64,000 nucleotides of DNA. Source: Rhodosalinus sp041365695 (lineage in GTDB: Bacteria > Pseudomonadota > Alphaproteobacteria > Rhodobacterales > Rhodobacteraceae). Below the pieces are notes generated by a model that did not search any database, was not told the origin of the DNA, and saw only the letters and a program-made list of their open reading frames with translations. Shown here in pieces: positions 47,456-56,953 of the stretch (position 1 is the first letter of the stretch; each line of letters opens with the position of its first letter). Made by a program: the position numbers and the translations under genes. Location of the stretch: assembly GCF_041365695.1 (NCBI RefSeq), contig NZ_JBGFSJ010000003.1, forward strand, positions 248,001-312,000, in the 5' to 3' direction.

Positions 47456-48970
47456 TCACCGTCGCCAGAGTTCCGGCGTGATCAGGGCGATGATGGCGAG
47501 CATCTCGAAACGGCCGAGCACCATGGCCGCGCAGAAGACGAGCTTGGCCGCCCCCGGCAGCATGGCGAGCGAGATGGGCGTCTCGAGCGCGGAGGTGACG
47601 AGCGGCCCGGTGGTCGAAAGCGCCGCGATGGTCAGCACCAGCGCCTCCTCGAAACCGGAGCCGAGCGCGGCGAACACGACCGTCACGAGCGCGAGGCTCA
47701 GCGCGAAGAGCATGAAGAAGATCCACGCCACGAAGGCCCCGCGGCGCCGCAGCCGTCGGGAGAAGACGCTCGCACGACCGACCGAGGAGGGATGAACAAG
47801 CCTTTCCACCTCGCGCATCCCGTTGAGATAGAGCGCGTAGACCCGCAGAAGCTTGACCCCGCCCGCCGTGGTGGCCACGCCGCCCCCCACGAGCGCGAGC
47901 CCGAGCAGGATGAGTCCGGTCGTCTCCAGCCCCGACCAGTTCTGCGCGGCGTCCCAGTCCGCGCTCATGAAGCCGGTGGTGGTCAGATACGACAACACGG
48001 TGAAGATCGCGCCCCAGAGCGCCCGCAGCACGGCGCCCAGGTTTTCCTCCTCGCCGAAATCGAAGGCCCCGAGCCAGTGTCGCAGGAACAGAACGAGGGG
48101 CACGCCCAGAACGATCAGAAGCCCGAGGCGGAATTCCGGATCGTTGTGCAGCCCAGTGCGCTGCGTGGCGATCGTGTCGCTGGAAAAGGTGAGCCGCGAC
48201 AGGGCGAAAAACAAAAACAGGAAGATCACCATCTCGCCGCCGCGCCCCGCGCCCGAGACCTCGAGCCCCCCGGTCGCGGAGATCCCCGAGGTGGACATCA
48301 CCGACATGGCGTGCACCAGCGCGGGCAGCGTCGTTTCGCCCATGATCATCAGCATCACCCAGAGCGCGCCGGTCAGCCCGACATAGACGGGCGCGAGCGC
48401 CGCGGTGGCCCGCGCAAGCCGCGTCGCGGGCGCGGCGGCATGCATCTGCGGCTGGCGGCCCTCGCCCTGCCCCGGCTCGGCCGAGGCGGTCACCTCGAAG
48501 CCGCCGAGGTTCAGCGGCGCCAGGATCGACGCGGCGGCCACCCAGATCAGAAGGCCGCCCAGCCAGCCGACCTGCGCGCGCCACAGATGCAGTGCGGGCA
48601 CCAGCCGGCCGGGATCCTCGAAAAGCGTGGCGCCCGTCGTCGTCAGGCAGGATACCATCTCGACATAGGCGTTGAGGAAGGACGTGGTCCGCACCGCCTC
48701 GTGGAAGGGGATCGCCATCGCGGCGGGCAGCAGCGTGAACACGCCGAGCAGCGACAGCAGCTGTCGCAGCGTGTCGCGCTCGGGCGGGCGACCCCAGCGC
48801 GCCACGGCCACGAGCGTCACCAGGATGAGCCCGAGCGTGCCGGCATAGAAAAAGGTGCGCGCGACGTGGTGATCGCCGTCCACCCGCGCCACCCCCGCGG
48901 GAAGGTACATCGACAGGGCGACGACGCCGGTCAGCAGCAGAAGAAGCGGAAGACGGTAGAGCCTGCCCAT
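47456..48970 (-). CDS. trkH: Trk potassium uptake protein TrkH
   Basis: 504 residues, polytopic. Selectivity-filter regions are visible as SCLTTTGATLF, SVMSTSGISATGG, SYLTTTGFMSADW and AALSTTGPLVTSA, one per repeat as expected. Pairs with TrkA. 7 bp after trkA on the same strand. Confidence 0.94.
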   Translation of the reverse strand: MGRLYRLPLLLLLTGVVALSMYLPAGVARVDGDHHVARTFFYAGTLGLILVTLVAVARWGRPPERDTLRQLLSLLGVFTLLPAAMAIPFHEAVRTTSFLNAYVEMVSCLTTTGATLFEDPGRLVPALHLWRAQVGWLGGLLIWVAAASILAPLNLGGFEVTASAEPGQGEGRQPQMHAAAPATRLARATAALAPVYVGLTGALWVMLMIMGETTLPALVHAMSVMSTSGISATGGLEVSGAGRGGEMVIFLFLFFALSRLTFSSDTIATQRTGLHNDPEFRLGLLIVLGVPLVLFLRHWLGAFDFGEEENLGAVLRALWGAIFTVLSYLTTTGFMSADWDAAQNWSGLETTGLILLGLALVGGGVATTAGGVKLLRVYALYLNGMREVERLVHPSSVGRASVFSRRLRRRGAFVAWIFFMLFALSLALVTVVFAALGSGFEEALVLTIAALSTTGPLVTSALETPISLAMLPGAAKLVFCAAMVLGRFEMLAIIALITPELWRR

Positions 48971-48977
48971 CGCCGGC

Positions 48978-50354
48978 TCAGAAGAAATCGATCGAGACCT
49001 GGAGCAGGCGCTCCACCTCGGGCACGTCGCCGGCGAGCGCGAAGAACAGGACCACGTCGCCATCCTCTATGCGCAGCCCGCCGGTGGGCTTGAGAACCTC
49101 GCCGTTCTTCTTGACCGCGCCGACGAGGACGCCCTCGGGAAAGTCGATGTCGCGGATCCGCTGTCCCGCGAGGGGCGAGGTCGACAGAACCTCCGCCTCG
49201 ATCACCTCGGCCTCGGCGTCGCCGATGGAATACACGCCGCGCACCCGCCCGTGCCGGATATGGCGCAGGATCGAACTGACCGTGGTAGCGCGCGGGTTGA
49301 TGTAGGCGTCCACGCCCAGCGTGCCCATCAGCGGCTCGAGGGTCGGGTCGTTGACCAGCGCGATGCCCATCGGGCAGCCCAGCGACTTCGCGCGCACCGC
49401 GGCGAGCATGTTGGTCTTGTCGTCGTCGGTCACGCAAAGCACCGCGTCGGCGCGTTCGATGTTGGCCTCTTGCAGAAGCGCCACGTCGAGACCGTCGCCG
49501 TAAAGCACGATGGTGCGTTCGAGCGCGTCCGCCGCGCGTTCCGCCTGGGCGCGGTCGCGCTCGATCACCTTCAGGCGGATGCGCTGGGCGCGTGCCTCGA
49601 GCGCGCGGGCGACCGTCAGCCCGACATTGCCGCCGCCGATCAGCACGACGCGCTCGGTGCGCTTGTGATCCTTGCCGAAGATCTCGAGCGTGCGGCCCAC
49701 GTCCTTGGCGTGGGCGACGATATAGGCCTGATCGCCCGGAAAGAGCTGGTCGCCGGGCTCGGGCGCGAAGAGCGTGCCCTCCCGGCGCACGCCCACGACC
49801 ACGGCGCGCAGCGTGGAGAAGAGGTCGGTCAACTGCCGCAGCGGCGTGTTGACGACCGGGCAGGCCTCTCCGATGCGCAGCCCCAGAAGCTGCGCGTCGC
49901 CGTCGAGGAAGGTCTCCGTGTCGAAGGTCGACGGCGCCGACAGGCGCTGCAGCGCGGCCTCGGCCACCTCGCGCTCGGGGCTGATGACCACGTCGATCGG
50001 CATGTGGTCGCGCCGGTAGAGGTCGGAATAGATCGCCGTCATGTAGGACTGGGCCCGCAGCCGAGCGATCTTGCGCGGGACGGAAAAGACCGAATGCGCC
50101 ACCTGGCAGGTCACCATGTTGACCTCGTCGGAATGGGTGGCGGCGATGATCATGTCCGCGTCGCGCGCGCCGGCGCGCTCCAGGATGTCGGGGTATGAGG
50201 CGAAGCCCGCAATGCCCTGCACGTCGAGCGAGTCCGTCGCGCGGCGCACCAGCTCCGGGTTGTTGTCCACCACCGTGACGTCGTTGCGTTCCCCCGAAAG
50301 GTGGCGCGCGATCTGCCAGCCGACCTGCCCCGCACCGCAGATGATGACCTTCAT
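48978..50354 (-). CDS. trkA: Trk potassium system regulatory subunit TrkA
   Basis: 458 residues with two RCK halves, each with a Rossmann NAD-binding motif (ICGAGQVGWQIARHL and LIGGGNVGLTVARALE) and a TrkA_C domain. Gates TrkH in the cytoplasm. A perfect GCTTCCGGAAGC palindrome (50372-50383) lies 18 bp upstream. Confidence 0.95.
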   Translation of the reverse strand: MKVIICGAGQVGWQIARHLSGERNDVTVVDNNPELVRRATDSLDVQGIAGFASYPDILERAGARDADMIIAATHSDEVNMVTCQVAHSVFSVPRKIARLRAQSYMTAIYSDLYRRDHMPIDVVISPEREVAEAALQRLSAPSTFDTETFLDGDAQLLGLRIGEACPVVNTPLRQLTDLFSTLRAVVVGVRREGTLFAPEPGDQLFPGDQAYIVAHAKDVGRTLEIFGKDHKRTERVVLIGGGNVGLTVARALEARAQRIRLKVIERDRAQAERAADALERTIVLYGDGLDVALLQEANIERADAVLCVTDDDKTNMLAAVRAKSLGCPMGIALVNDPTLEPLMGTLGVDAYINPRATTVSSILRHIRHGRVRGVYSIGDAEAEVIEAEVLSTSPLAGQRIRDIDFPEGVLVGAVKKNGEVLKPTGGLRIEDGDVVLFFALAGDVPEVERLLQVSIDFF

Positions 50355-50447
50355 GTGGAGCGGGCTCCCCTGCTTCCGGAAGCCTCTGCTTGGCAGAAGC
50401 CCCGCCCGGGGTCAATCTCGCCCCGGTCGCGGCGCGGTCCCCGGGAC

Positions 50448-52868
50448 TCAGGCCCTCAGCCGCGCGCCCTGAGGATCGAACGGGGCCTGCGGCAGCACGC
50501 GGGCCGGGTGCGGCCGGCCAAGCAGCATCACCTCCACCTCCGCGCCCGGGGCCACGCCGTCGAGGAAGCCCAGGGCGAGCGAGCGCCCGACCGCGTAGCC
50601 GTAGGCGCCCGAGGTCACGCGGCCCGCGCCGCGGCCTTCGTGGAAGACCGGCTCGCCGCCCGTGGCGTCGGCCCGCGAGGCCTCTGCCGCGGCGTGGTCG
50701 ATCTCGATCAGGCGAAGCGCCTCGCGGGCCGGGCGGCCCATCGTCTCGGCGGCGGCGTCGCGGTTGAGGAACGGCTTGTCGAGCTTCACGAGCCGTTCCA
50801 GCCCGACCTCCTGGGGCCAGTATTCCGGGCTGTATTCGCGCCCCCAGGAGCCGTAGCCCTTCTCGATACGCAGCGACATGAGCGCGCGCGAGCCGACGGG
50901 CGCGGCGCCAAGCGCGCGCCCCTCCTCGAGGAGCGCCTCGTAGAGGCGGAGCTGGTCGTCCTCGCGGCAGTGCAGCTCCCAGCCGAGATCGCCGGTGAAG
51001 GAGACCCGCAGCGCCGTCACCTCGACGCCCGCGACCTCGATCCGCTTCGAGCGCAGGAAGGGAAAGTCCGGCGTGGCGAGCGAGGCGCCTGTGAGGTTTT
51101 GAAGAAGCGCGCGGCTTTCCGGCCCCGCGACGTTGAAGCCGCAATGGCTGTCGGTAAGGGACTCGAAGACGGTGCCCGCCGGCAGCGGCACCTCGCGGAA
51201 GAAGCGGCTGTGGTAGCGCTCGGCCAGCCCCGAGCCGATGATCCAGTATTCCTCCGGCGCGAGGCAGGTCACCGTGAAGTCGCCCGCGATCCCGCCGCGC
51301 TTCCCGATCAGCGGCGCAAGGCAGGAGCGGCCGGGTTCCGCGGGGATGCGGTTGGCGAAGACCGCCTCGCACCAATCATGGGCGCCGGGTCCGGCGACGC
51401 GGTACTTGGCGAAGTTCGATATGTCGATGATGCCCGCGCGCTCGCGCAGCGTGCGGGCCTCCTCGCCCACCGGCGCCCACCAGTTCTGCCGCGTGAAGCC
51501 CAGCGTGTCCTCCGTGCCCGGCGCGTCCGCGAACCAGAGCGGATGCTCCCAGCCGTAGTTCAGCCCGAAGACCGCGCCCATCGCCTTCTGCGTCTCGTAG
51601 ACAGGGCGCGTGCGCACCGGACGGCCGGCCGCGCGTTCCTCGTTCGGGAAATGGATCGCGAAGCGGTGGGCGTACTGGTCGCGCACCCGCGCCCTGGTGA
51701 AGGCGGGCCCGGCCCAGGCACCGAAGCGCGCCACGTCCCAGGCGAAGAGGTCGTGGCGCATCTCGCCCTCGGTGATCCACTGCGCGGCCATCAGCCCCAT
51801 GCCCCCCGACTGCGAGAAGCCGGGGATGATGCCGTTGGCGCAGAAGTAGTTCGACAGCTCCGGCACCGGGCCGAACAGCACGTTGGCGTCCGGCGACCAG
51901 ATCATCGGCCCGTTGATCACGCGCTTGATGCCGGCCTCGCCCACGGCGGGCACCCGTTCGATCGCGCGCATCATGTTCTCCTCGATGCGCTCGAGGTCGT
52001 CGGCGAATAGCTCGTGGCCGAAGCCCCGCGGCGTGCCCTCCTCGGCCCAGAGCCGCACGTCGCGCTCGTAGGCGCCCACGAGAAGCCCCTGCCCCTCCTG
52101 CCGGAGGTAGTATTCCCCGTCCCGGTCCGCGACCGAGGGCAAACGGCGGTCCATGGCGGCGATCTCGGGGATCGTCTCGGTGACGAAATACTGGTGCTCG
52201 GTGGGCTGGAGCGGAAGCTCGACGCCGGCCATGCGCGCCACCTCGCGGCCCCAGAGCCCGGCCGCGTTCACCACCCAGTCCGCGCGGATGTCGCCCTTCT
52301 CCGTGCGGACGAGCCAGGTGCCGTCGGGCATCTGCTCGGTCGCGGTGACGGGGGCGAAGCGGTGGATCTCGGCGCCCCGCGCCCGCGCGCCCGCGGCATA
52401 GGCGGCGGTGACGCCCGAGGGATCCACGTTGCCGCCGTCGGGCTCGTACATGATGCAGCGCACACCGTCGAAATCGACGAGCGGGTGCAGCCGCTCGGCC
52501 TCGTCGCGGCCGATTTCGTGAAAATTCATGCCGTAGAGGCGGGCCTTGGCCGCCTGCAGGCGGAGCTGGTGCTCGCGCGCCTCCGTCTGGGCGAGGTAGA
52601 GCGAGCCGGGCTGGAACACCCCGCAGCCCTGCCCCGTCTCCTGTTCCAGCTCGCGGTAGAGCTGCATCGTGTAGTGCTGGATGCGGCTTATGTTGGTGTT
52701 GTCGTGCAGTCCGTGGATGTTCGCGGCGGCGTGCCAGGTGGAACCCGATGTGAGCTCGTCGCGCTCCAGCAGCACGACGTCCGTCCAGCCGGCCCTGGCG
52801 AGGTGGTAGAGGATGGAGCATCCGATGACGCCGCCGCCGATCACGACGGCCTGGGCATGGGTTCTCAT
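50448..52868 (-). CDS. FAD-dependent oxidoreductase with aminomethyltransferase domain (dimethylglycine/sarcosine dehydrogenase type)
   Basis: 806 residues. N-terminal FAD (DAO) domain with GGGVIGCSILYHL and H46 in SGSTWHAA, the position that carries covalent FAD in dimethylglycine dehydrogenase. A middle linking domain and a C-terminal GcvT-like tetrahydrofolate domain (about residues 430-800) follow. It oxidises an N-methyl amine, probably passing the one-carbon unit to folate. A divergent paralog of the same layout lies 211 bp away. Confidence 0.88.
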   Translation of the reverse strand: MRTHAQAVVIGGGVIGCSILYHLARAGWTDVVLLERDELTSGSTWHAAANIHGLHDNTNISRIQHYTMQLYRELEQETGQGCGVFQPGSLYLAQTEAREHQLRLQAAKARLYGMNFHEIGRDEAERLHPLVDFDGVRCIMYEPDGGNVDPSGVTAAYAAGARARGAEIHRFAPVTATEQMPDGTWLVRTEKGDIRADWVVNAAGLWGREVARMAGVELPLQPTEHQYFVTETIPEIAAMDRRLPSVADRDGEYYLRQEGQGLLVGAYERDVRLWAEEGTPRGFGHELFADDLERIEENMMRAIERVPAVGEAGIKRVINGPMIWSPDANVLFGPVPELSNYFCANGIIPGFSQSGGMGLMAAQWITEGEMRHDLFAWDVARFGAWAGPAFTRARVRDQYAHRFAIHFPNEERAAGRPVRTRPVYETQKAMGAVFGLNYGWEHPLWFADAPGTEDTLGFTRQNWWAPVGEEARTLRERAGIIDISNFAKYRVAGPGAHDWCEAVFANRIPAEPGRSCLAPLIGKRGGIAGDFTVTCLAPEEYWIIGSGLAERYHSRFFREVPLPAGTVFESLTDSHCGFNVAGPESRALLQNLTGASLATPDFPFLRSKRIEVAGVEVTALRVSFTGDLGWELHCREDDQLRLYEALLEEGRALGAAPVGSRALMSLRIEKGYGSWGREYSPEYWPQEVGLERLVKLDKPFLNRDAAAETMGRPAREALRLIEIDHAAAEASRADATGGEPVFHEGRGAGRVTSGAYGYAVGRSLALGFLDGVAPGAEVEVMLLGRPHPARVLPQAPFDPQGARLRA

Positions 52869-52933
52869 GAGGCCTGTTCCTTCGCGGTTTCGGCCAGACT
52901 GCACCGCGCCGACCCGCGCGGATCGCCGGAACC

Positions 52934-53014
52934 CGACATTCGATGTCGCCATGGGCCTTCGCGCAAGCGGCCCCAGCCCCCGGCGCCGCACCTCATCCGC
53001 GACATTCCGTGTCG
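52934..53014. promoter_or_regulatory. Two near-identical dyads in the divergent promoter
   Basis: CGACATTCGATGTCG (52934-52948) and CGACATTCCGTGTCG (53000-53014) agree at 13 of 15 positions and lie 66 bp apart, about six helical turns. Each is a dyad of CGACAT/ATGTCG type. One sits nearer each start codon, as expected for a shared regulator looping the DNA or acting on both promoters. The regulator is not in the window. Confidence 0.6.
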
Positions 53015-53079
53015 CAGCCGGGCTTGCCATCCGGCCCGCAGCTTCAGAGGGTGGCGCAAAGCCAACGCGGAGGATCCCC

Positions 53080-55488
53080 ATGAAGACCACCACCCGTGTC
53101 GCCGTGATCGGCGGCGGCGTCGTCGGCTGCAGCGTGCTCTATCACCTGACCAAGCTCGGCTGGAGCGACGTGATGCTGATCGAGCGGTCCGACCTCACCT
53201 CGGGGTCCACCTGGCACGCGGCAGGGGGCTTTCACACGCTCAACGGCGACACCAACATGGCCGCGCTGCAGGGCTACACCATCCGGCTTTACAAGGAGCT
53301 GGAGGAAATCACCGGCATGTCCTGCGGGCTGCACCACGTGGGCGGCGTGACGCTGGCCGACGACCGCGACCGCTTCGACATGCTGCTCGCCGAGCGCGCG
53401 AAGCACCGTTACATGGGCCTCGACACCCATATCGTCGGGCCCGACGAGATCCGGAAGATCGCGCCCATCACCAATCTCGAGGGAGTCATCGGGGCGCTCT
53501 ACGACCCGCTCGACGGACATCTCGACCCCTCGGGCACCACCCACGCCTACGCCAAGGCCGCGCGGATGGCCGGCGCCGAGATCGTCACCCACTGCATGGT
53601 GCGCGAGACCAACCAGCGCGCCGACGGCAGCTGGGACGTGGTGACCGACAAGGGCACGATCCATGCCGAGCACCTCGTGAACGCCGCCGGCCTCTGGGCG
53701 CGCGAGGTGGGCGCGATGGCCGGTGTCTATTTCCCGCTGCACCCGATGGAGCACCAGTACATCGTCACCGACGAGGTGCCCGAGATCTACGAGCGCGACG
53801 AGGAGCATCCCCATGTCATGGACCCGGCGGGCGAAAGCTATCTTCGCCAGGAGGGGCGCGGCCTTTGCATCGGCTTCTACGAGCAGCAGGCAAAGCCCTG
53901 GGCCGTGGACGGGACGCCCTGGGATTTCGGCCACGAGCTGCTGCCCGACGATCTGGACAAGATCGAGGAGTCGATCGCCTTCGCCTATCGCCGCTTCCCC
54001 GTGCTGGAGCGCGCGGGCGTCAAGTCGGTGATCCACGGCCCCTTCACCTTCGCCCCCGACGGCAACCCGCTGGTGGGCCCGGTGCCGGGGATGCGCAACT
54101 ACTGGTCCGCCTGCGGCGTGATGGCCGGCTTCAGCCAGGGCGGCGGGGTGGGGCTGATGCTCGCCCAGTGGATGATCGAGGGCGAGTGCGAGCGCGACAC
54201 CTTCGCCATGGACTGCGCCCGCTTCGGCGACTGGATCACGCCCGGCTACACGCGCCCCAAGGTCGTCGAGAATTACCAGAAACGCTTTTCCGTCTCCTAC
54301 CCGAACGAGGAGCTGCCGGCCGCGCGGCCTTTCCGCCAGACGCCGATGTACGACATCTTCGATCGCATGGGCGCGGTCTGGGGCCACCAGTACGGGCTCG
54401 AGGTGGCGAACTACTTCGCCGAGGAAGGCGAGCCGCGCTGGGAAACCCCGAGCTTCCGCCGCTCCAACGCCTGGGACGCCACGCGGCGCGAGGTGAAGAC
54501 CGTTCGCGAAGCGGTCGGCATCAACGAGGTCCACAACTTCGGCAAGTATCTCGTGACGGGGCCGAACGCGCGCGCCTGGCTCGACCGGATCATGGCCGGG
54601 CGCATCCCGAAACCCGGGCGGCTCTCGCTCACACCGATGCTCTCGCCCCGCGGGCGGCTCTGGGGCGACTTCACGGTCTCCTGCCTCAACGAGGAGAGCT
54701 TCCAGCTGACCGCGAGCTACGGCGCGCAGGCCTTCCACATGCGCTGGTTCCAGATGAACGAGACGGAGGGCGTGCGGATCGAGAACGTCTCGGACCGGCT
54801 GAACGGCTTCCAGATCGCGGGGCCGTTGGCGCGCGACGTGCTGGCCGCCTGCACGCGCAGCGACATCGCGGACATGGCGTTCCTTGACGTGCGTCGGCTC
54901 ACCGTCGGCATGGCCGATTGCCTGGTACAGCGCGTGAGCTACACCGGCGATCTCGGCTACGAGATCTACTGCGACCCGATGGAGCAGCGCGCGCTCTGGT
55001 CGGCGCTTCAGGAGGCCGGGCAGCCCCACGGCATGAAACCCTTCGGGATGCGCGCGATGATGTCGCTCCGCCTCGACCGGTTCTTCGGCTCCTGGGGATC
55101 GGAGTTCTCGCCCGATTACACCGCCGCCGAAACCGGGCTCGATCGCTTCATCGCGTTCCGGAAGAACGCGGATTTCATCGGCCGCGCCGCCGCCGAGGCC
55201 GAGCGTGCGGAGGGCGCGGCCCGGACGCTCCGCCCCTTCGAGGTGGACACGCTCGACGCCGACGTCCACGCCTACGAGCCGATCTGGATCGGCGGCGAGG
55301 TCCACGGCTTCTGCACCTCGGGCGGCTATTCGCACCACGCGGACAAGGCCGTGGCCCTGGGGCTGATCCCCACCGAGGCGGCGACGCGGGGGCTGGAAGT
55401 CGAGATCGAGATCCTGGGCGAGATGCGGCCGGCGCGGATGCTGGAAGACGCGCTCTTCGATCCCGATGGCGCGCGGCTGCGGGGCTGA
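53080..55488 (+). CDS. FAD-dependent oxidoreductase with aminomethyltransferase domain, paralog of the divergent gene
   Basis: 802 residues with the same domain order as its neighbour: FAD domain (GGGVVGCSVLYHL, H46 in SGSTWHAAGG), linker, then GcvT and GcvT_C regions. The tail ending DPDGARLRG resembles the paralog's DPQGARLRA. The two differ in the segment after the flavin histidine, pointing to different substrates. GGAGGATC precedes the ATG. Candidate substrates are dimethylglycine, sarcosine or related methylated amines. Confidence 0.88.
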   Translation: MKTTTRVAVIGGGVVGCSVLYHLTKLGWSDVMLIERSDLTSGSTWHAAGGFHTLNGDTNMAALQGYTIRLYKELEEITGMSCGLHHVGGVTLADDRDRFDMLLAERAKHRYMGLDTHIVGPDEIRKIAPITNLEGVIGALYDPLDGHLDPSGTTHAYAKAARMAGAEIVTHCMVRETNQRADGSWDVVTDKGTIHAEHLVNAAGLWAREVGAMAGVYFPLHPMEHQYIVTDEVPEIYERDEEHPHVMDPAGESYLRQEGRGLCIGFYEQQAKPWAVDGTPWDFGHELLPDDLDKIEESIAFAYRRFPVLERAGVKSVIHGPFTFAPDGNPLVGPVPGMRNYWSACGVMAGFSQGGGVGLMLAQWMIEGECERDTFAMDCARFGDWITPGYTRPKVVENYQKRFSVSYPNEELPAARPFRQTPMYDIFDRMGAVWGHQYGLEVANYFAEEGEPRWETPSFRRSNAWDATRREVKTVREAVGINEVHNFGKYLVTGPNARAWLDRIMAGRIPKPGRLSLTPMLSPRGRLWGDFTVSCLNEESFQLTASYGAQAFHMRWFQMNETEGVRIENVSDRLNGFQIAGPLARDVLAACTRSDIADMAFLDVRRLTVGMADCLVQRVSYTGDLGYEIYCDPMEQRALWSALQEAGQPHGMKPFGMRAMMSLRLDRFFGSWGSEFSPDYTAAETGLDRFIAFRKNADFIGRAAAEAERAEGAARTLRPFEVDTLDADVHAYEPIWIGGEVHGFCTSGGYSHHADKAVALGLIPTEAATRGLEVEIEILGEMRPARMLEDALFDPDGARLRG

Positions 55489-55544
55489 ACCCCCGCGCAG
55501 GGTGCGGGCCGGGAATTGGGGTGTCTGCCTTCGATGGGACGCGG

Positions 55545-56159
55545 ATGACACGGGGCCTCGCGATCCTGATCCCGGCCGCGGGGGCGTCGTCCCGCATGCG
55601 CGGGCGCGACAAGCTGCTCGAGGAGGTGGAGGGCCGGCCGCTGCTCGCGCTTCTGGCCGGGCGGGCGCGCGCCGTGGCGGACACCGTGATCGTCACCCTG
55701 CCGGAGCCGCCCGGAGCGCGCGGGGCGGCGCTCGCCGCGCTCGACGTGACCTGCCTTGCCCTGCCCGAGGCCCGGCAGGGCATGGCCGCCTCCCTGCGCG
55801 CGGGCGTCGCGGCGCTGCCGCCCGACATTCGCGGGCTGATGATCCTGCCCGCGGACATGCCCGAGATCCGGCAGGAGGACATGCAGCGGCTGGCGGACGC
55901 GTTCGCGAAGGCCCCTGAGGCGATCTGGCAGGGTGCGGCCGAAGACGGCACGCCGGGCCATCCCGTGCTCTTTCCCGCCGACTGCCTGCCCGCGATCGCG
56001 GCCGTGACCGGCGACACCGGCGCGCGCGAGGTGTTGCGCGCGCAGGCGCACCGCGTGCGCCGCCTGGCGCTGCCGGGCCGGCGCGCGCTCACCGACCTCG
56101 ACACGCCGGAGGACTGGGCGCGATGGCGCGCTCAGCGCGCGGCGGACAGGACCGACTGA
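55545..56159 (+). CDS. MobA-like/MocA-type nucleotidyltransferase
   Basis: 204 residues. NTP-transferase signature LIPAAGASSRMRGRDKLLE at the N-terminus and PADMPEI as the metal-binding block. This belongs to the MobA-related group (molybdopterin cytidylyltransferase-like, CoxI/MocA). A GTG at 55521 could add eight residues. The 3' end overlaps the convergent Hint gene by 28 nt. Confidence 0.82.
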   Translation: MTRGLAILIPAAGASSRMRGRDKLLEEVEGRPLLALLAGRARAVADTVIVTLPEPPGARGAALAALDVTCLALPEARQGMAASLRAGVAALPPDIRGLMILPADMPEIRQEDMQRLADAFAKAPEAIWQGAAEDGTPGHPVLFPADCLPAIAAVTGDTGAREVLRAQAHRVRRLALPGRRALTDLDTPEDWARWRAQRAADRTD

Positions 56160-56755
56160 GCGCCCGGCGCCGGGGTCGATGGCCTCGCCCAGCCGCGCAG
56201 CGTCACGAGTTCGGGGTATAGGCGCAGAAGTTCCTGGCGCATCGGGTTCGACGGGTCGCCCAGCGCCTCGTCGTCGACTCGCGCGGCCTCGAGCCAGACG
56301 CCATCGGCATTGATGGACTGCGTGCCGACGAACATCGGATGGATGTAGGTCGTGTCCCGCGCCGGTTCCTGCTCCACCCCTTCGAAACAGGTCAGGTGGA
56401 TCGCCGCCACCGGAACCTCGCGCTGGCCGAACCAGCTGAGCGTGCGCGCGTCCGCGAAGGCGACCCGCGTCTGCGGCGACACGACGAGATCGCGCTCCGG
56501 CAGGCCCGGCCCGAACGCCCCCGCCCGGATCCGGACCGGGCGCAGTTCGGGGGTTCCCGCCAGCCGGTCGCGCGACAGAAGCCGCCGCCCAAGCCACACG
56601 ATCTTGCGCGGCCCCGCGTCGCGGGTCAGAAGCTCCACGCCGACGGAGAGACGTTCCAGCGCCTCGCCACCGCGCGACGTGGCGACGAAACCACCGGTGT
56701 CGCGGCATTCCGGCGCGATCTCGCCGGTCTCGGTGAAGGTGATGGCGAACGGCAT
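56132..56755 (-). CDS. Hint-domain protein without RTX repeats
   Basis: 207 residues. Contains a Hint-type domain (VELLTRDAGPRKIVWLGRR, PELRPVRIRAGAFG, LPERDLVVSPQTRVAF, VAAIHLTC). The family's leading CFTPGT is absent: the domain starts FVATSRGGEALERL, and the block-B His is replaced (SPQTR where the neighbour has SPNHR). It is therefore likely incapable of self-splicing. It resembles the C-terminal third of the adjacent RTX protein and may be a degenerate copy. Confidence 0.78.
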   Translation of the reverse strand: MPFAITFTETGEIAPECRDTGGFVATSRGGEALERLSVGVELLTRDAGPRKIVWLGRRLLSRDRLAGTPELRPVRIRAGAFGPGLPERDLVVSPQTRVAFADARTLSWFGQREVPVAAIHLTCFEGVEQEPARDTTYIHPMFVGTQSINADGVWLEAARVDDEALGDPSNPMRQELLRLYPELVTLRGWARPSTPAPGAQSVLSAAR

Positions 56756-56839
56756 GATCTCAACTCCATTTACGCGGCCCCGAAGGACCAGACATGATAC
56801 GCTCCCCGGACGGACCTGTCCGGCCACGGGGAAGGATGG

Positions 56840-56866
56840 GGCGCCGGCCGTTTGCCGGCCGGCGCC
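56840..56866. terminator. GC-rich hairpin between the two Hint genes
   Basis: An 11-bp perfect stem GGCGCCGGCCG/CGGCCGGCGCC with a TTTGC loop. It follows the RTX-Hint gene on the minus strand. No T run. Confidence 0.5.
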
Positions 56867-56953
56867 GGGCGGGCCCTTCCGTTTCGGGAAAGGTGCCGCC
56901 CGCGGGATGGTCCCTCGGCAGACCCCGGAGCCGGTGCCGGCCCCGGCCGCAAG

